A stretch of 64,000 nucleotides of DNA from Rhodobacter flavimaris (GTDB taxonomy: Bacteria > Pseudomonadota > Alphaproteobacteria > Rhodobacterales > Rhodobacteraceae): NCBI RefSeq assembly GCF_021378075.1, contig NZ_JAJUOS010000007.1, positions 62,001 to 126,000 of the forward strand, given 5' to 3'. Made by a program: the position numbers and the translations under genes. A model generated the notes under the pieces. The model was not told the origin of the DNA. It did not search any database and saw nothing but the letters and a program-made list of their open reading frames with translations. Below are positions 20,076-28,680 of this stretch, one piece after another. Each line of letters begins with the position of its first letter. The first letter of the stretch is position 1.

Positions 20076-20116
20076 TTTGCAAAACTTTGCCGCTTAAATC
20101 GGCGCAATTCTGCAAA
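20076..20116. promoter_or_regulatory. TTTGCAAA box cluster 2 (ScfR/PccR-type operator candidate)
   Basis: A second perfect TTTGCAAA at 20076-20083 is followed after two bases by the half-site TTTGC (20086-20090), with another TGCAAA at 20111-20116. Paired boxes with a short spacer are the arrangement reported for PccR and RamB sites. Confidence 0.68.
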
Positions 20117-20208
20117 TTTTTGACAGGTTCACAATATGACGAGCGGTAACATTCTTGCTCGAATCTTTCAGCCTGCCTAACAAGCATTAAGCTTGGAGGA
20201 GGCATACT

Positions 20209-22104
20209 ATGGGATACAAAGAGGTCTACTCTGCCTGGAAGGCCGACCCGAACGGGTTCTGGATGCAGGCAGCCGAGGGAATCGACTGGGACGCGCAACC
20301 CTCGAAGGCACTGTTCGACGAGAATGCTCCGCTCTACGAGTGGTTCTCGGACGGCATGGTCAACACCTGCTGGAACGCGGTTGACCGCCACGTGCTGGCC
20401 GGTCGCGGCGACCAGATCGCGATCCAGCATGAAAGCCCGATCACCCATTCGACCAAGGGCATCACCTACAAGGAATTGCAAACCCGCGTGGCCTCGCTGG
20501 CGGGCGCGCTGCGGATGCGCGGCGTCGAAAAGGGCGACCGCGTCATTATCTACATGCCGATGATCCCCGAGGCGCTGGAGGCCATGCTGGCCTGTGCCCG
20601 TCTTGGCGCCGTCCACTCGGTCGTGTTCGGCGGCTTCGCCGCGCATGAACTCGCCGTCCGCATCGACGACTGCCAGCCAAAGGCGATCATTGCTGCCTCC
20701 TGCGGTCTCGAGCCGAACCGCGTCGTGCATTACAAGCCGCTGCTCGATGCCGCCATCGACCAGGCACAGCACAAGCCCGAATTCTGCGTCATCTTCCAGC
20801 GCGAGCAGGAAGTGGCCAAGCTGGTCGAGGGTCGCGACTTCAACTGGCACGGCTTCCAGTATGGCGTGAAACCTGCGGAATGCGTTCCGGTCGAGGGCAA
20901 CCACCCGGCCTATATCCTTTACACCTCGGGCACCACGGGCCAGCCCAAAGGCGTCGTGCGCCACACCGGCGGGCACCTTGTCGCGCTGAACTGGTCGATG
21001 AAGGCAATCTACAACATCGAGGCAGGTGACCGCTTCTGGGCCGCCTCGGACGTCGGTTGGGTCGTGGGTCACTCCTACATCTGCTATGGCCCGCTGATCG
21101 CCGGTGCGACCACCGTCGTCTTCGAGGGCAAGCCCGTCGGCACCCCGCACCCGGGCGTCTTCTGGCGCATCATCCAGAACAACCGCATCAAGTCGTTCTT
21201 CACCGCGCCCACCGCGCTGCGCGCGATCAAGCGCGAAGACCCGACCGGCGAGTGGATCAAACGCTACAAGCTGCATGACCTTCAGGCGCTGTTCCTGGCT
21301 GGCGAGCGCGCCGACCCGGATACCGTGAAATGGGCGCAGCAGCACCTTGGCGTGCCGGTGGTTGACCACTGGTGGCAGACCGAGACAGGCTGGGCCATCG
21401 CCGCGAACCCGATCGGGCTTGAAGTATTGCCGACCAAGGTTGGCTCGCCCTCGGTGCCGATGCCGGGCTATGACGTGCAGGTTCTCGACGAGGGCGGCCA
21501 TCCGCTCAAAGCGGGCGAGTTGGGCGCCATCGCGATCAAGCTGCCGCTGCCTCCGGGCACGCTGCCGACGCTGTGGAACGCCGAGCCGCGCTTCAAGAAG
21601 AGCTACCTTGAACACTTCCCCGGCTATTACGAGACCGGCGATGCGGGCTACATGGACGAGGACGGCTACCTCTACATCATGGCGCGCACCGATGACGTCA
21701 TTAACGTCGCGGGCCACCGCCTGTCGACCGGCGCGATGGAAGAGGTTCTGGCTTCGCACCCCGATGTCGCCGAATGCGCGGTGATCGGCATTGCCGACGA
21801 CCTCAAGGGCCAGCAGCCGCTTGGCTTCCTTTGCCTCAACAAGGGCTGCGAGCGCGACCACAAGACCATCGTCAAGGAATGCGTGGGCCTCGTGCGCGAC
21901 CAGATCGGCCCGGTTGCGGCCTTCAAGCTGGCCACGGTGGTGGATCGCCTGCCCAAGACCCGCTCGGGCAAGATCCTGCGCGCGACCATGGTCAAGATCG
22001 CCGATGGCGAAGACTACAAGATGCCCGCGACGATCGACGATCCGGCGATCCTCGACGAGATCACCGAGGCGCTGAAAGCCCTCGGCTTCCCGGCGGCGAA
22101 GTAA
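20209..22104 (+). CDS. prpE: Propionyl-CoA synthetase (propionate-CoA ligase)
   Basis: A 631-residue AMP-forming short-chain acyl-CoA synthetase. The adenylation loop YTSGTTGQPKGVVRHTGG begins near residue 238; DHWWQTETGWAI near 385, YYETGDAGYMDEDGY, and DDVINVAGHRLSTG follow; PKTRSGKILR near 585 carries the acetylatable catalytic Lys. WAASDVGWVVGHSYICYGP is shared by acetyl- and propionyl-CoA synthetases; the 631-residue length and N-terminal MGYKEVYSAWKADP favour PrpE over Acs. The start follows GGAGGAGG. The TTTGCAAA boxes upstream also favour propionate metabolism. Product propionyl-CoA would enter the methylmalonyl or ethylmalonyl route. Confidence 0.9.
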   Translation: MGYKEVYSAWKADPNGFWMQAAEGIDWDAQPSKALFDENAPLYEWFSDGMVNTCWNAVDRHVLAGRGDQIAIQHESPITHSTKGITYKELQTRVASLAGALRMRGVEKGDRVIIYMPMIPEALEAMLACARLGAVHSVVFGGFAAHELAVRIDDCQPKAIIAASCGLEPNRVVHYKPLLDAAIDQAQHKPEFCVIFQREQEVAKLVEGRDFNWHGFQYGVKPAECVPVEGNHPAYILYTSGTTGQPKGVVRHTGGHLVALNWSMKAIYNIEAGDRFWAASDVGWVVGHSYICYGPLIAGATTVVFEGKPVGTPHPGVFWRIIQNNRIKSFFTAPTALRAIKREDPTGEWIKRYKLHDLQALFLAGERADPDTVKWAQQHLGVPVVDHWWQTETGWAIAANPIGLEVLPTKVGSPSVPMPGYDVQVLDEGGHPLKAGELGAIAIKLPLPPGTLPTLWNAEPRFKKSYLEHFPGYYETGDAGYMDEDGYLYIMARTDDVINVAGHRLSTGAMEEVLASHPDVAECAVIGIADDLKGQQPLGFLCLNKGCERDHKTIVKECVGLVRDQIGPVAAFKLATVVDRLPKTRSGKILRATMVKIADGEDYKMPATIDDPAILDEITEALKALGFPAAK

Positions 22105-22117
22105 GACGTAAGACGAC

Positions 22118-22146
22118 AAAGGGGGCCGAACATCGGCCCCCTTTGC
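22118..22146. terminator. Bidirectional intrinsic terminator between prpE and nadK
   Basis: AAAGGGGGCCGA pairs with TCGGCCCCCTTT around loop ACA, a twelve-pair stem with A and T runs on both sides. Confidence 0.82.
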
Positions 22147-22160
22147 ATTTGCCCGGATAC

Positions 22161-22922
22161 TCAGGCGAATTGTTCGCGCATCAGGCGCTCTTCCAACCCA
22201 TGCCCCGGATCGAACAGGATGCGGTGGGCGACCTTGGGCTCGGAACGGATCTCGACCGATTTCACCGGCGTGACCGAGCGCGAATCCGCATCCGCCATCA
22301 CCGGACGCTTGTCGGGCTCCAGCACATCGAACCGCACCACCGCCGACGCGGGCAGGATCGCGCCGCGCCAGCGCCGCGGCCGGAACGAGGCGATGCCGGT
22401 CAGCGCCAGCACCTCGGACCCGATGGGCAGGATCGGACCATAGGCCGAGTAGTTGTAGGCGGTAGACCCGGCCGGGGTCGACAGGATCGCGCCATCACAG
22501 ACCAGCTCGTCCATCCGCACCTTGCCGTTGATCGATATCTTCAGCTTGGCCGCCTGCGGGCCTGCGCGCAAAAGCGCGACCTCGTTGATCGCCAGTTCTT
22601 CATGTACAACGCCCTCCACTGTGACCGCGCGCATCGCGAGCGGATGGATCACCGCCTCCTCGGCAGAGGCCAGACGCTCGGGCAATTCATCGGGCGCATA
22701 GTCGTTCATTAGGAAACCCACCGTGCCACGGTTCATCCCGTAAACCGGCAGGCCCGTGCCCTCGTGCAGGGTCTGGAGCATGAACCCGTCGCCGCCCAAG
22801 GCCACGATCACATCGGCCGCATAGCGCGGCACCTGCCCGTAGCGGCCAGTCAGTTCGACCAGCGCCTCCTGGGCGATCTCGCTGTTCGAGGCGGCGAAAT
22901 GGATGTGATTGGGCCTGTTCAC
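22161..22922 (-). CDS. nadK: NAD kinase
   Basis: A 253-residue NAD kinase phosphorylating NAD to NADP. The ATP/polyphosphate motif VIVALGGDGFMLQTLH has the invariant GGDG, ELAINEVALLR carries the NE pair, and DGAILSTPAGSTAYNYSA is the glycine-rich substrate loop. I use a GTG start at 22922, which follows AGGGAAAA and gives the usual length; the frame stays open to 23069 but adds unrelated basic sequence. It diverges from glyA. Confidence 0.93.
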   Translation of the reverse strand: MNRPNHIHFAASNSEIAQEALVELTGRYGQVPRYAADVIVALGGDGFMLQTLHEGTGLPVYGMNRGTVGFLMNDYAPDELPERLASAEEAVIHPLAMRAVTVEGVVHEELAINEVALLRAGPQAAKLKISINGKVRMDELVCDGAILSTPAGSTAYNYSAYGPILPIGSEVLALTGIASFRPRRWRGAILPASAVVRFDVLEPDKRPVMADADSRSVTPVKSVEIRSEPKVAHRILFDPGHGLEERLMREQFA

Positions 22923-23090
22923 GCGCGTTTTCCCTGTTTCTGGAAAAGGTGTGACAAGCGACGATCGGAAACACAAGCACGAAAGCCGCCCCAAATTGCC
23001 GCGCCAAAATGGCTTTTGGTCGCTTTGGGCGCTTCCGAAGCCTTTCTTTCTGCGATAAACGACCGGCAAAGTTCCCTATAGGAGACGTCC

Positions 23091-24383
23091 ATGACCGATC
23101 AACGCGATGCCGGCTTCTTCACCGAAAGCCTCGCCACCCGTGACCCGGAGCTGTTCAACTCGATCACCGACGAGCTTGGCCGCCAGCGCGACGAGATCGA
23201 GCTGATCGCTTCCGAAAACATCGTCTCGAAGGCGGTGATGGAGGCCCAGGGCTCGGTGATGACTAACAAATACGCCGAGGGCTACCCGGGCAAGCGCTAC
23301 TATGGCGGCTGCCAGTTCGTGGACGTGGCCGAGAACCTGGCCATCGACCGCGCCAAGGCGCTGTTTGGCTGTGAATTCGCCAACGTGCAGCCGAACTCGG
23401 GCTCGCAGGCGAACCAGGGCGTGTTCAACGCGCTTCTGAAGCCCGGCGACACCATCCTTGGCATGAACCTCGCCTCGGGCGGTCACCTGACCCACGGCGC
23501 GGCCCCGAACCAGTCGGGCAAGTGGTTCAACGCCGTGCAATACGGCGTGCGCCAGCAGGACAACCGCATCGATTACGATGAGGTCGCCGCCCTCGCCAAG
23601 GAACACCAGCCCAAGCTGATCATCGCTGGCGGCTCGGCCATTCCGCGCCAGATCGACTTCGCCAAGTTCCGCGAAATCGCCGACTCGGTCGGCGCCTTCC
23701 TGATGGTGGATATGGCGCATTTCGCGGGCCTCGTGGCTGGCGGCGCGCATCCTTCGCCCTTCCCCTATGCGGATGTGGCCACCACCACCACCCACAAGAC
23801 CCTGCGCGGCCCGCGCGGCGGCATGATCCTGACCAACAACGAAGAGATCGCGAAGAAGGTCAACTCGGCCATCTTCCCGGGCATCCAGGGTGGTCCGCTG
23901 ATGCATGTCATCGCCGCCAAGGCCGTCGCCTTCGGCGAGGCCCTGCGCCCCGAGTTCAAGGTCTATGCCGAGCAGGTCATCGCCAACGCTCAGGCGCTGG
24001 CGGATGAGCTGATGAAGGGTGGCCTCGACATCGTCACCGGCGGCACCGACACCCACGTCATGCTGGTGGACCTGCGCCCGAAAGGCGTGAAAGGCAATGC
24101 GACCGACAAGGCCCTTGGTCGTGCGCATATCACCTGCAACAAGAACGGCATCCCGTTCGACCCGGAAAAGCCGACTGTGACCTCGGGCATCCGTCTGGGC
24201 ACCCCGGCCGGCACCACCCGCGGCTTCGGCGAGGCCGAGTTCCGCCAGATCGGCCGCATGATCATCAAGGTCGTCGATGGTCTCGCCGCCAATGGCGAAG
24301 ACAACAACGACGCGGTCGAGGCCGAAGTCCGCAAGGAAGTCTCGGAGCTCTGCGCCAAGTTCCCGCTCTATCCGGGCATGTGA
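23091..24383 (+). CDS. glyA: Serine hydroxymethyltransferase
   Basis: A 430-residue PLP enzyme converting serine and tetrahydrofolate to glycine and methylene-THF. The PLP-binding Lys is in [14 protein letters not shown] near residue 235; [28 protein letters not shown] and the glycine-rich [12 protein letters not shown] are family signatures. Length is typical. The start follows ATAGGAGACGTCC. The 168-base divergent region toward nadK shows no riboswitch that I recognise. A strong terminator follows, so the gene appears monocistronic. Confidence 0.97.
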   Translation: MTDQRDAGFFTESLATRDPELFNSITDELGRQRDEIELIASENIVSKAVMEAQGSVMTNKYAEGYPGKRYYGGCQFVDVAENLAIDRAKALFGCEFANVQPNSGSQANQGVFNALLKPGDTILGMNLASGGHLTHGAAPNQSGKWFNAVQYGVRQQDNRIDYDEVAALAKEHQPKLIIAGGSAIPRQIDFAKFREIADSVGAFLMVDMAHFAGLVAGGAHPSPFPYADVATTTTHKTLRGPRGGMILTNNEEIAKKVNSAIFPGIQGGPLMHVIAAKAVAFGEALRPEFKVYAEQVIANAQALADELMKGGLDIVTGGTDTHVMLVDLRPKGVKGNATDKALGRAHITCNKNGIPFDPEKPTVTSGIRLGTPAGTTRGFGEAEFRQIGRMIIKVVDGLAANGEDNNDAVEAEVRKEVSELCAKFPLYPGM

Positions 24384-24402
24384 TCCAGGCGATCAGATGA
24401 CG

Positions 24403-24428
24403 AAAGGGCCCCTCGCGGGGCCCTTTTT
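24403..24428. terminator. Bidirectional intrinsic terminator after glyA
   Basis: AAAGGGCCCC pairs with GGGGCCCTTT around TCGC, followed by further T residues. It serves glyA and the convergent small gene. Confidence 0.85.
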
Positions 24429-24793
24429 CATTTCAGCCACAGCGCCAGCGCACCAAGCGCCGCCACCATCAGCCCGACGCCGAACACGGTCGAGGTGATC
24501 GCATCGCGCGCCCGCCCCCAGAAGCGCCGCCCGGCGTTCAGATGCTCCAGATACTGGGCGCTGGTGTCATAGGCCGCCTGAAGAGCATCGAGATCGAGAT
24601 GCCGCACCATCTTGGGCGAGGCCGCCACCCCCTCGGCCGTGGCCAGCACGCGCACCGCCTGCCGGATGCGGCGCGGCAGCGCCCGCGAACGGCTGTCGAG
24701 CCGCTGCGCCAAGTTATGCCCCTTCGCCCCCAGCCGGTCGGCCAGAAGCTCAGAGATATGCGCGATCATGGTCTGGACCTGTGCTGGCGTCAT
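24428..24793 (-). CDS. Small protein with C-terminal membrane anchor, unknown function
   Basis: A 121-residue protein. About 95 residues are helical and charged (HNLAQRLDSRSRALPRRIRQ and LQAAYDTSAQYLEHLNAG), then a single hydrophobic helix STVFGVGLMVAALGALALWL ends the chain, giving a tail-anchored topology. There is no signal peptide and no cysteine. The start follows GGGAAGGGGATCAG. It diverges from the alpha/beta hydrolase by 77 bases. I do not recognise a named family. Confidence 0.72.
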   Translation of the reverse strand: MTPAQVQTMIAHISELLADRLGAKGHNLAQRLDSRSRALPRRIRQAVRVLATAEGVAASPKMVRHLDLDALQAAYDTSAQYLEHLNAGRRFWGRARDAITSTVFGVGLMVAALGALALWLK

Positions 24794-24870
24794 CTGATCC
24801 CCTTCCCTCTCAGGCTAATCCGGCGACATGCCCTCTGGAAGAGGCCACGCGTTCGGGTTAGCAAAGACAC

Positions 24871-25638
24871 ATGTTGAACCTGCAGATTCATGGCTCGCCG
24901 ACCGAGCACCCGCCGCTTCTGATCGTGCATGGGCTTTACGGCTCGGCGCGCAACTGGGGCGTGATCGCCAAGCATCTCTCGGCGGACCGCGAAGTCATCG
25001 CCGTGGATCAGCGCAACCATGGCGACAGCTACTGGACCGAAAGCCATACCTACGAGGACATGGCCGCCGATCTGGCGCATGTGATCGATCAACACGGAGG
25101 ACGCGCCGATGTGCTAGGGCACTCGATGGGCGGCAAGGCGGCGATGCAGCTGGCGCTGACCCGGCCTGAGATGGTGCGCAAGCTGGTCGTGGCCGATATG
25201 GCGCCGGTCAGCTACAGTCACGGCCCCGCGCATCTGGCGCTGCAACAGGCGATGAAAGTGCTGCATGTCGAGGACCTCACGCTGCGATCCGAGGCCGACA
25301 AGCGTCTGGCCGAGGCGATCCCCGATCCCGCGACCCGTGCCTTCCTGCTGCAATCGCTCGACCTCAAGGCGACGCCGCCGCGCTGGAAGCTGAACCTCGA
25401 CATCCTGGGCGCCGAGATGGACACGATCCTCGGTTGGCCGGGCACGCCGGGCGTTTTCGAGGGACCGGCGCTGTTCGTTTCCGGTGCGCTGTCGAATTAC
25501 GTCAAGCCCGAGTATCACCCGGCCATTCTGGCGCAATTCCCGCAGGCCGAGTTCGCGAAAATTGAAAACGCGGGGCATTGGCTGCACGCCGAACAACCCC
25601 GCGCCTTTGAGGCCTCTGTGGCCGCCTTCCTCGGCTGA
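24871..25638 (+). CDS. Alpha/beta-hydrolase (YbfF-like esterase)
   Basis: A 255-residue alpha/beta-hydrolase. The oxyanion strand IVHGLYGSARNWG near residue 18, QRNHGDS near 50, nucleophile elbow LGHSMGGKAAM near 88 (Ser), and a final IENAGHWLHAEQP with the catalytic His give a complete triad. The DQRNHG and GHSMGGK wording is that of the YbfF/ABHD11 group, whose members act on acyl esters, including acyl-CoA in E. coli YbfF. The natural substrate here is unknown. The Shine-Dalgarno is weak (AAAGACAC). Confidence 0.9.
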   Translation: MLNLQIHGSPTEHPPLLIVHGLYGSARNWGVIAKHLSADREVIAVDQRNHGDSYWTESHTYEDMAADLAHVIDQHGGRADVLGHSMGGKAAMQLALTRPEMVRKLVVADMAPVSYSHGPAHLALQQAMKVLHVEDLTLRSEADKRLAEAIPDPATRAFLLQSLDLKATPPRWKLNLDILGAEMDTILGWPGTPGVFEGPALFVSGALSNYVKPEYHPAILAQFPQAEFAKIENAGHWLHAEQPRAFEASVAAFLG

Positions 25639-25641
25639 GGA

Positions 25642-26133
25642 TCAGGCCGCAGGGCGCTTCATCCGCTCCATCAGGTTCGTCTTGAGGACGAACTGGTGGT
25701 AAAGCGCGCCGACCACATGCAGGCCGATCAGCACCAGCAGAACGCCGGTCAGCACCTCATGCACCTCGGCCGCGGTGCGGTTGCCAAGGAACCATGCCGC
25801 GCCGCCGGTGGGGACCAGAACGATCATCAGCAGGTAAAGCCCGCCATGCGCCAGCTTGGCCAGCAATTGCAGCGGCGGCGCCTCTTCGGCAGGCGGCGGC
25901 GGGGCGCCGCGGGTCTTGCGTAGCACAAGCCGCCACAAAACCAGAACAAAGATCGCGATGCCGCCAAAGACATGCGCCGCGACAAGCGGGTTGAAGCCCA
26001 CCTCCTCGCCGCGCATGGCCGCGCGGAACGCGCCACCAATCGCATCGTTCAGCAGGAACTGTGCCGCGATCAGCAGCGCCACGATCCAGTGCAACGCGAT
26101 CTGCGTTGCGGAATAGCCTTTTACCACAGCCAT
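25642..26133 (-). CDS. Cytochrome b561
   Basis: A 163-residue four-helix membrane protein of the bacterial b561 family. Haem-ligand candidates are His residues in QIALHWIVALL (helix 1), VAAHVFGGIA (helix 2), AKLAHGGLYLL (helix 3) and GLHVVGALYHQF (helix 4). Such proteins carry di-haem b and oxidise ubiquinol or pass electrons to periplasmic acceptors, including superoxide in CybB. A proline-rich cytosolic loop (GAPPPPAEEAPP) separates helices 2 and 3. It is convergent with the hydrolase gene, four bases away. Confidence 0.92.
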   Translation of the reverse strand: MAVVKGYSATQIALHWIVALLIAAQFLLNDAIGGAFRAAMRGEEVGFNPLVAAHVFGGIAIFVLVLWRLVLRKTRGAPPPPAEEAPPLQLLAKLAHGGLYLLMIVLVPTGGAAWFLGNRTAAEVHEVLTGVLLVLIGLHVVGALYHQFVLKTNLMERMKRPAA

Positions 26134-26207
26134 TTAACTCGCCTCCGTTCATGGGCCAAGCACCCACTCGATCCTTGAACGGAGCAGGCAGGGAATTCCG
26201 GCGCCAA

Positions 26208-26393
26208 TCAAGCGTTTTCGTTGATCTGCTTTGCGACGACCCAGGCGATTGGGACGGCAACGACAAAGCCGATTGCGGCCGAGTAGATCATCGACATCGT
26301 GTCGAACTTGTTCATCGTCAGCGCCGCGGTGATGATGATACCGGCAAGCGTGGGGCCGGCGAGAGCATAGATAATGCCAAAAAGGCGGAACAT
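26208..26393 (-). CDS. Small two-helix membrane protein
   Basis: A 61-residue hydrophobic protein with two transmembrane helices (about 3-24 and 35-54, the latter MIYSAAIGFVVAVPIAWVVA) and a short charged tail KQINENA. The start at 26393 follows GGAGG by six bases. Small proteins of this shape are common in Rhodobacteraceae genomes, with no assigned role that I know. Two near-identical 12-base direct repeats lie just upstream in its promoter region. The b561 gene starts 74 bases downstream of its stop on the same strand, so co-transcription is possible. Confidence 0.78.
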   Translation of the reverse strand: MFRLFGIIYALAGPTLAGIIITAALTMNKFDTMSMIYSAAIGFVVAVPIAWVVAKQINENA

Positions 26394-26412
26394 GGGAGCC
26401 TCCATAAGCACG

Positions 26413-26446
26413 CGTTTCATACATTGATGAATCACGTTTCATGCAT
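26413..26446. repeat. Direct repeat pair upstream of the small membrane protein
   Basis: CGTTTCATACAT (26413-26424) and CGTTTCATGCAT (26435-26446) differ at one base and are spaced 22 bases start to start, about two helical turns. They lie 20-53 bases upstream of the 26393 start. Confidence 0.5.
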
Positions 26447-26524
26447 GTGAACTTTGATCTGAGTCAGGTGCTCCGCCTGGCAGGCCGCGGCAGTCGGTCG
26501 CAGGGTCGTCGCGATATCAACTGC

Positions 26525-26848
26525 TTAGCAATCCATCAGATAGCGCGCCTCGCCGCTGTCTCCGGGCAGGGAGGGCGACCGCGCGAAGCCGCCAAGCGGC
26601 CCTGAGATCCGACAGCCAGTGGCAGCTTCCGCAGCCTCCAGCAACCCGGCCCGCGCCCGCGCATGATCCCGCCGCCCGATACTATCCAGACGGATCACTT
26701 CGACCGCATCACCCTTGACGAAGACCGCATAGCGCAGCCCCTGCGCCATCACATCATGGCGCGCGGCGCCGAAAAACTGCGGCGCGGGCGAGGCCCCGCA
26801 GCCGCCCAGAAGCACCGAGGTCACCATCCAGATAGAGACGCGCCGCAT
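26525..26848 (-). CDS. Putative lipoprotein, unknown function
   Basis: A 107-residue protein whose N-terminus MRRVSIWMVTSVLLGGCGAS is a lipoprotein signal peptide with lipobox LGGC; the Cys at residue 17 would be lipidated. The mature part contains two more Cys (TGCRISG and the C-terminal DC), which could form a disulfide in the periplasm. The start follows GGAGGGCTC. No enzymatic motif is visible. It and the next gene upstream (26909-27229) run in the same direction with a 60-base gap. Confidence 0.75.
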   Translation of the reverse strand: MRRVSIWMVTSVLLGGCGASPAPQFFGAARHDVMAQGLRYAVFVKGDAVEVIRLDSIGRRDHARARAGLLEAAEAATGCRISGPLGGFARSPSLPGDSGEARYLMDC

Positions 26849-26908
26849 GAGCCCTCCGATAGTGGAGCACTCTGCGGGATCAAGGTTAACGAAGCGTTAA
26901 GCCGACCC

Positions 26909-27229
26909 TCAATCGCGACCCGGTGCGAAAGCAGGGCCCATCTCGCTCAGCCGCGCGAGGTTGCTTGAGGTGTAGCGGCCGATCTCGCTCATCCCGGCCT
27001 GTAGCGCCTTGTCGGCCCCCTCGCCGCGCAAGACCGCGCGGGTCGCCGCCTCGACCGCCTCGGCGGTGGCTTGCGGCTTTTCGGCGATCATCCGCAGCAC
27101 TTCGGAATTGGGCGTTCCCCAAAGCCCCGCCATCCCCGCCAGCCGGAGCGCGATGACGGTATGCGCCTCGACCCCGATACGGGCGGCCTGAAGGGTCAGT
27201 GAAAAAGGAGAGAGAGGATCAAAAAACAT
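26909..27229 (-). CDS. Hypothetical helical protein, phasin-like in composition
   Basis: A 106-residue protein starting MFFDPLSPFSLTLQAARIGVEAH and dominated by alanine-rich amphipathic helices (KPQATAEAVEAATRAVLRG). It has no Cys, signal peptide or membrane segment. The composition resembles phasin-type or other polymer-surface proteins, but the similarity is only compositional and I would not name it on that basis. The Shine-Dalgarno is weak (AAGCC). Confidence 0.62.
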   Translation of the reverse strand: MFFDPLSPFSLTLQAARIGVEAHTVIALRLAGMAGLWGTPNSEVLRMIAEKPQATAEAVEAATRAVLRGEGADKALQAGMSEIGRYTSSNLARLSEMGPAFAPGRD

Positions 27230-27575
27230 CCGAGGCTTTCAATTCTGCCGGATCAGACCGGCCATTTCGCGCCCCGAAGCAAAATCAGATCGCATTACCA
27301 AACCTTTATGGGTGCAATCCCCGCGTCGAGGAAGGGCGAAAAACGCATGGCTACGTTGCGGCAACCGCTCGGTGATGCGTCTAGACCCCCAGCGGCCGGC
27401 TCCGTCTGTGCGCAAAAGCACATAAATCGGGCGCTATCGTGCTTGATTTCCGGCCCATCCCAGCCAAATCCTGACCTAATGGTAATTGACTCTTCTTTCT
27501 CATTCTGAACCCATTCGTTCAGAAAATTTCCTGCCCCTACGGCAAGCAATCAACACTGCGCGTTCCGGAGTTCTC
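27230..27575. other. 346-base intergenic region upstream of the RND genes
   Basis: It separates the divergent hypothetical gene and the RND adaptor. It is AT-richer near its right end, with a TTGACT -35-like box at 27486-27491 and an inverted repeat (listed separately). I see no credible gene or tRNA in it; a 66-codon frame on the plus strand (27308-27508) lacks a ribosome site. Confidence 0.6.
27503..27524. promoter_or_regulatory. Inverted-repeat operator candidate before the RND operon
   Basis: TTCTGAAC and GTTCAGAA form a perfect 8-base inverted repeat around CCATTC. It begins 12 bases after a TTGACT box, in the -10 region, the usual place for a TetR-type repressor of an efflux pump. No repressor gene is adjacent in the window. 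Confidence 0.55.
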
Positions 27576-28670
27576 ATGATCAAGCGCCTTATCATCGCCA
27601 TTCTGCTCCTTGGCCTCGTCGGCGGCGGGATCGTCGGCTTCAACCTGTTCCGTTCGAAAATGATCGCGCAGTTCTTTGCCACCATGACGCCTGCGCCCGT
27701 TCCGGTGACCGTGACCGAGGTCGAACCGATCAACTGGATGCCGGGCATCGAGGCCATCGGCACGGCAACTGCCGCCCAGGGCACTGACCTTGCCGTCGAA
27801 GCCGCAGGCGTGGTGCGTGAGATCAAGTTCGCCGCCAACGACCGGGTCGAGAAGGGCCAGGTTCTGGTCCAGATCGACGACCGTCAGGAGCGCGCCGATC
27901 TGGATGCCGCCAAGGCTGCGCTGGATCTGGCCGAAATTACACTCAAGCGCGCGCAGGAACTGCGCGATCGCGGCGTGTCGGCCACGACCACGCTCGACAC
28001 CGCCGAGGCCGAGGCGATCTCGGCCCGCTCCAGCGTTGCCAAACTGGCAGCCGCGCTTGAGACCAAGCAACTGACCGCGCCCTTCGGCGGCACCATCGGC
28101 ATCCCGCAGATCGAGATCGGCCAGTTCGTCACCGCTGGCACCACCTATGCGACCCTTCAGGACCGCAGCCACATGCGCGTCGATTTCTCGCTGTCGGAAC
28201 AGCAGGCCGGCATGGTTACGGCCGGGCTTCCGGTTACCGTCACCTCCGAGGTCGGCGATCTGACCCTGACCGGCACCGTCGTGGGGATCGAGCCGAAGAT
28301 CGACCCGAACTCGCGCCTTGTGACGATCCGCGCGGATGTCCCCAATGCTGCCGATCAGCTGACGCCCGGCCAGTTCCTGCGCGTGCGCGTCGATCTTCCG
28401 GCCGAGGATGGCGTCATCGCCCTGCCGCAGACGGTTGTATCCTCGACGCTATATGGCGACTCCGTTTACGTCGTGCGCGAAGAGAAAACCGAGGGTGCCG
28501 AGCCGTCGCTGGTCGTGCGGCAGGTCTTCGTGAAACTGGGTCGCCGCAGTGCCGATCTGGTCGAGATCCGTGAGGGGCTTGAGACGGGCGACAAGGTCGT
28601 CAACGCCGGACAGAACCGCCTCAGCTCGGGTGCGCCGGTCACGCTGGCCGACGCCCCGACCGGCAACTAA
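27576..28670 (+). CDS. RND efflux periplasmic adaptor (membrane fusion protein)
   Basis: A 364-residue adaptor with an N-terminal membrane anchor (KRLIIAILLLGLVGGGIVGF), then the lipoyl half-motif DLAVEAAGVVREIKFAANDRV, an alpha-hairpin (about 105-165) and the second lipoyl half LTAPFGGTIGIPQIEIGQFV, followed by beta-barrel and membrane-proximal domains. It would bridge the inner-membrane pump encoded next to an outer-membrane channel; no channel gene is present here. The start follows CCGGAG. It ends ten bases before the permease gene, so the two form one operon. Confidence 0.92.
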   Translation: MIKRLIIAILLLGLVGGGIVGFNLFRSKMIAQFFATMTPAPVPVTVTEVEPINWMPGIEAIGTATAAQGTDLAVEAAGVVREIKFAANDRVEKGQVLVQIDDRQERADLDAAKAALDLAEITLKRAQELRDRGVSATTTLDTAEAEAISARSSVAKLAAALETKQLTAPFGGTIGIPQIEIGQFVTAGTTYATLQDRSHMRVDFSLSEQQAGMVTAGLPVTVTSEVGDLTLTGTVVGIEPKIDPNSRLVTIRADVPNAADQLTPGQFLRVRVDLPAEDGVIALPQTVVSSTLYGDSVYVVREEKTEGAEPSLVVRQVFVKLGRRSADLVEIREGLETGDKVVNAGQNRLSSGAPVTLADAPTGN

Positions 28671-28680
28671 GAGGCGCGCG

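Noticed and set aside
22923..23090. Possible folate, glycine or SAH riboswitch before glyA
   Set aside because: The region has hairpin potential but none of the conserved cores I know for these classes.
26450..26470. FNR-type box near the cytochrome b561 and small membrane genes
   Set aside because: TTTGATCTGAGTCAGG preserves only the left half of TTGAT-N4-ATCAA.
27308..27508. Small 66-codon gene before the RND operon
   Set aside because: No Shine-Dalgarno, low-complexity translation, and it overlaps the likely promoter.
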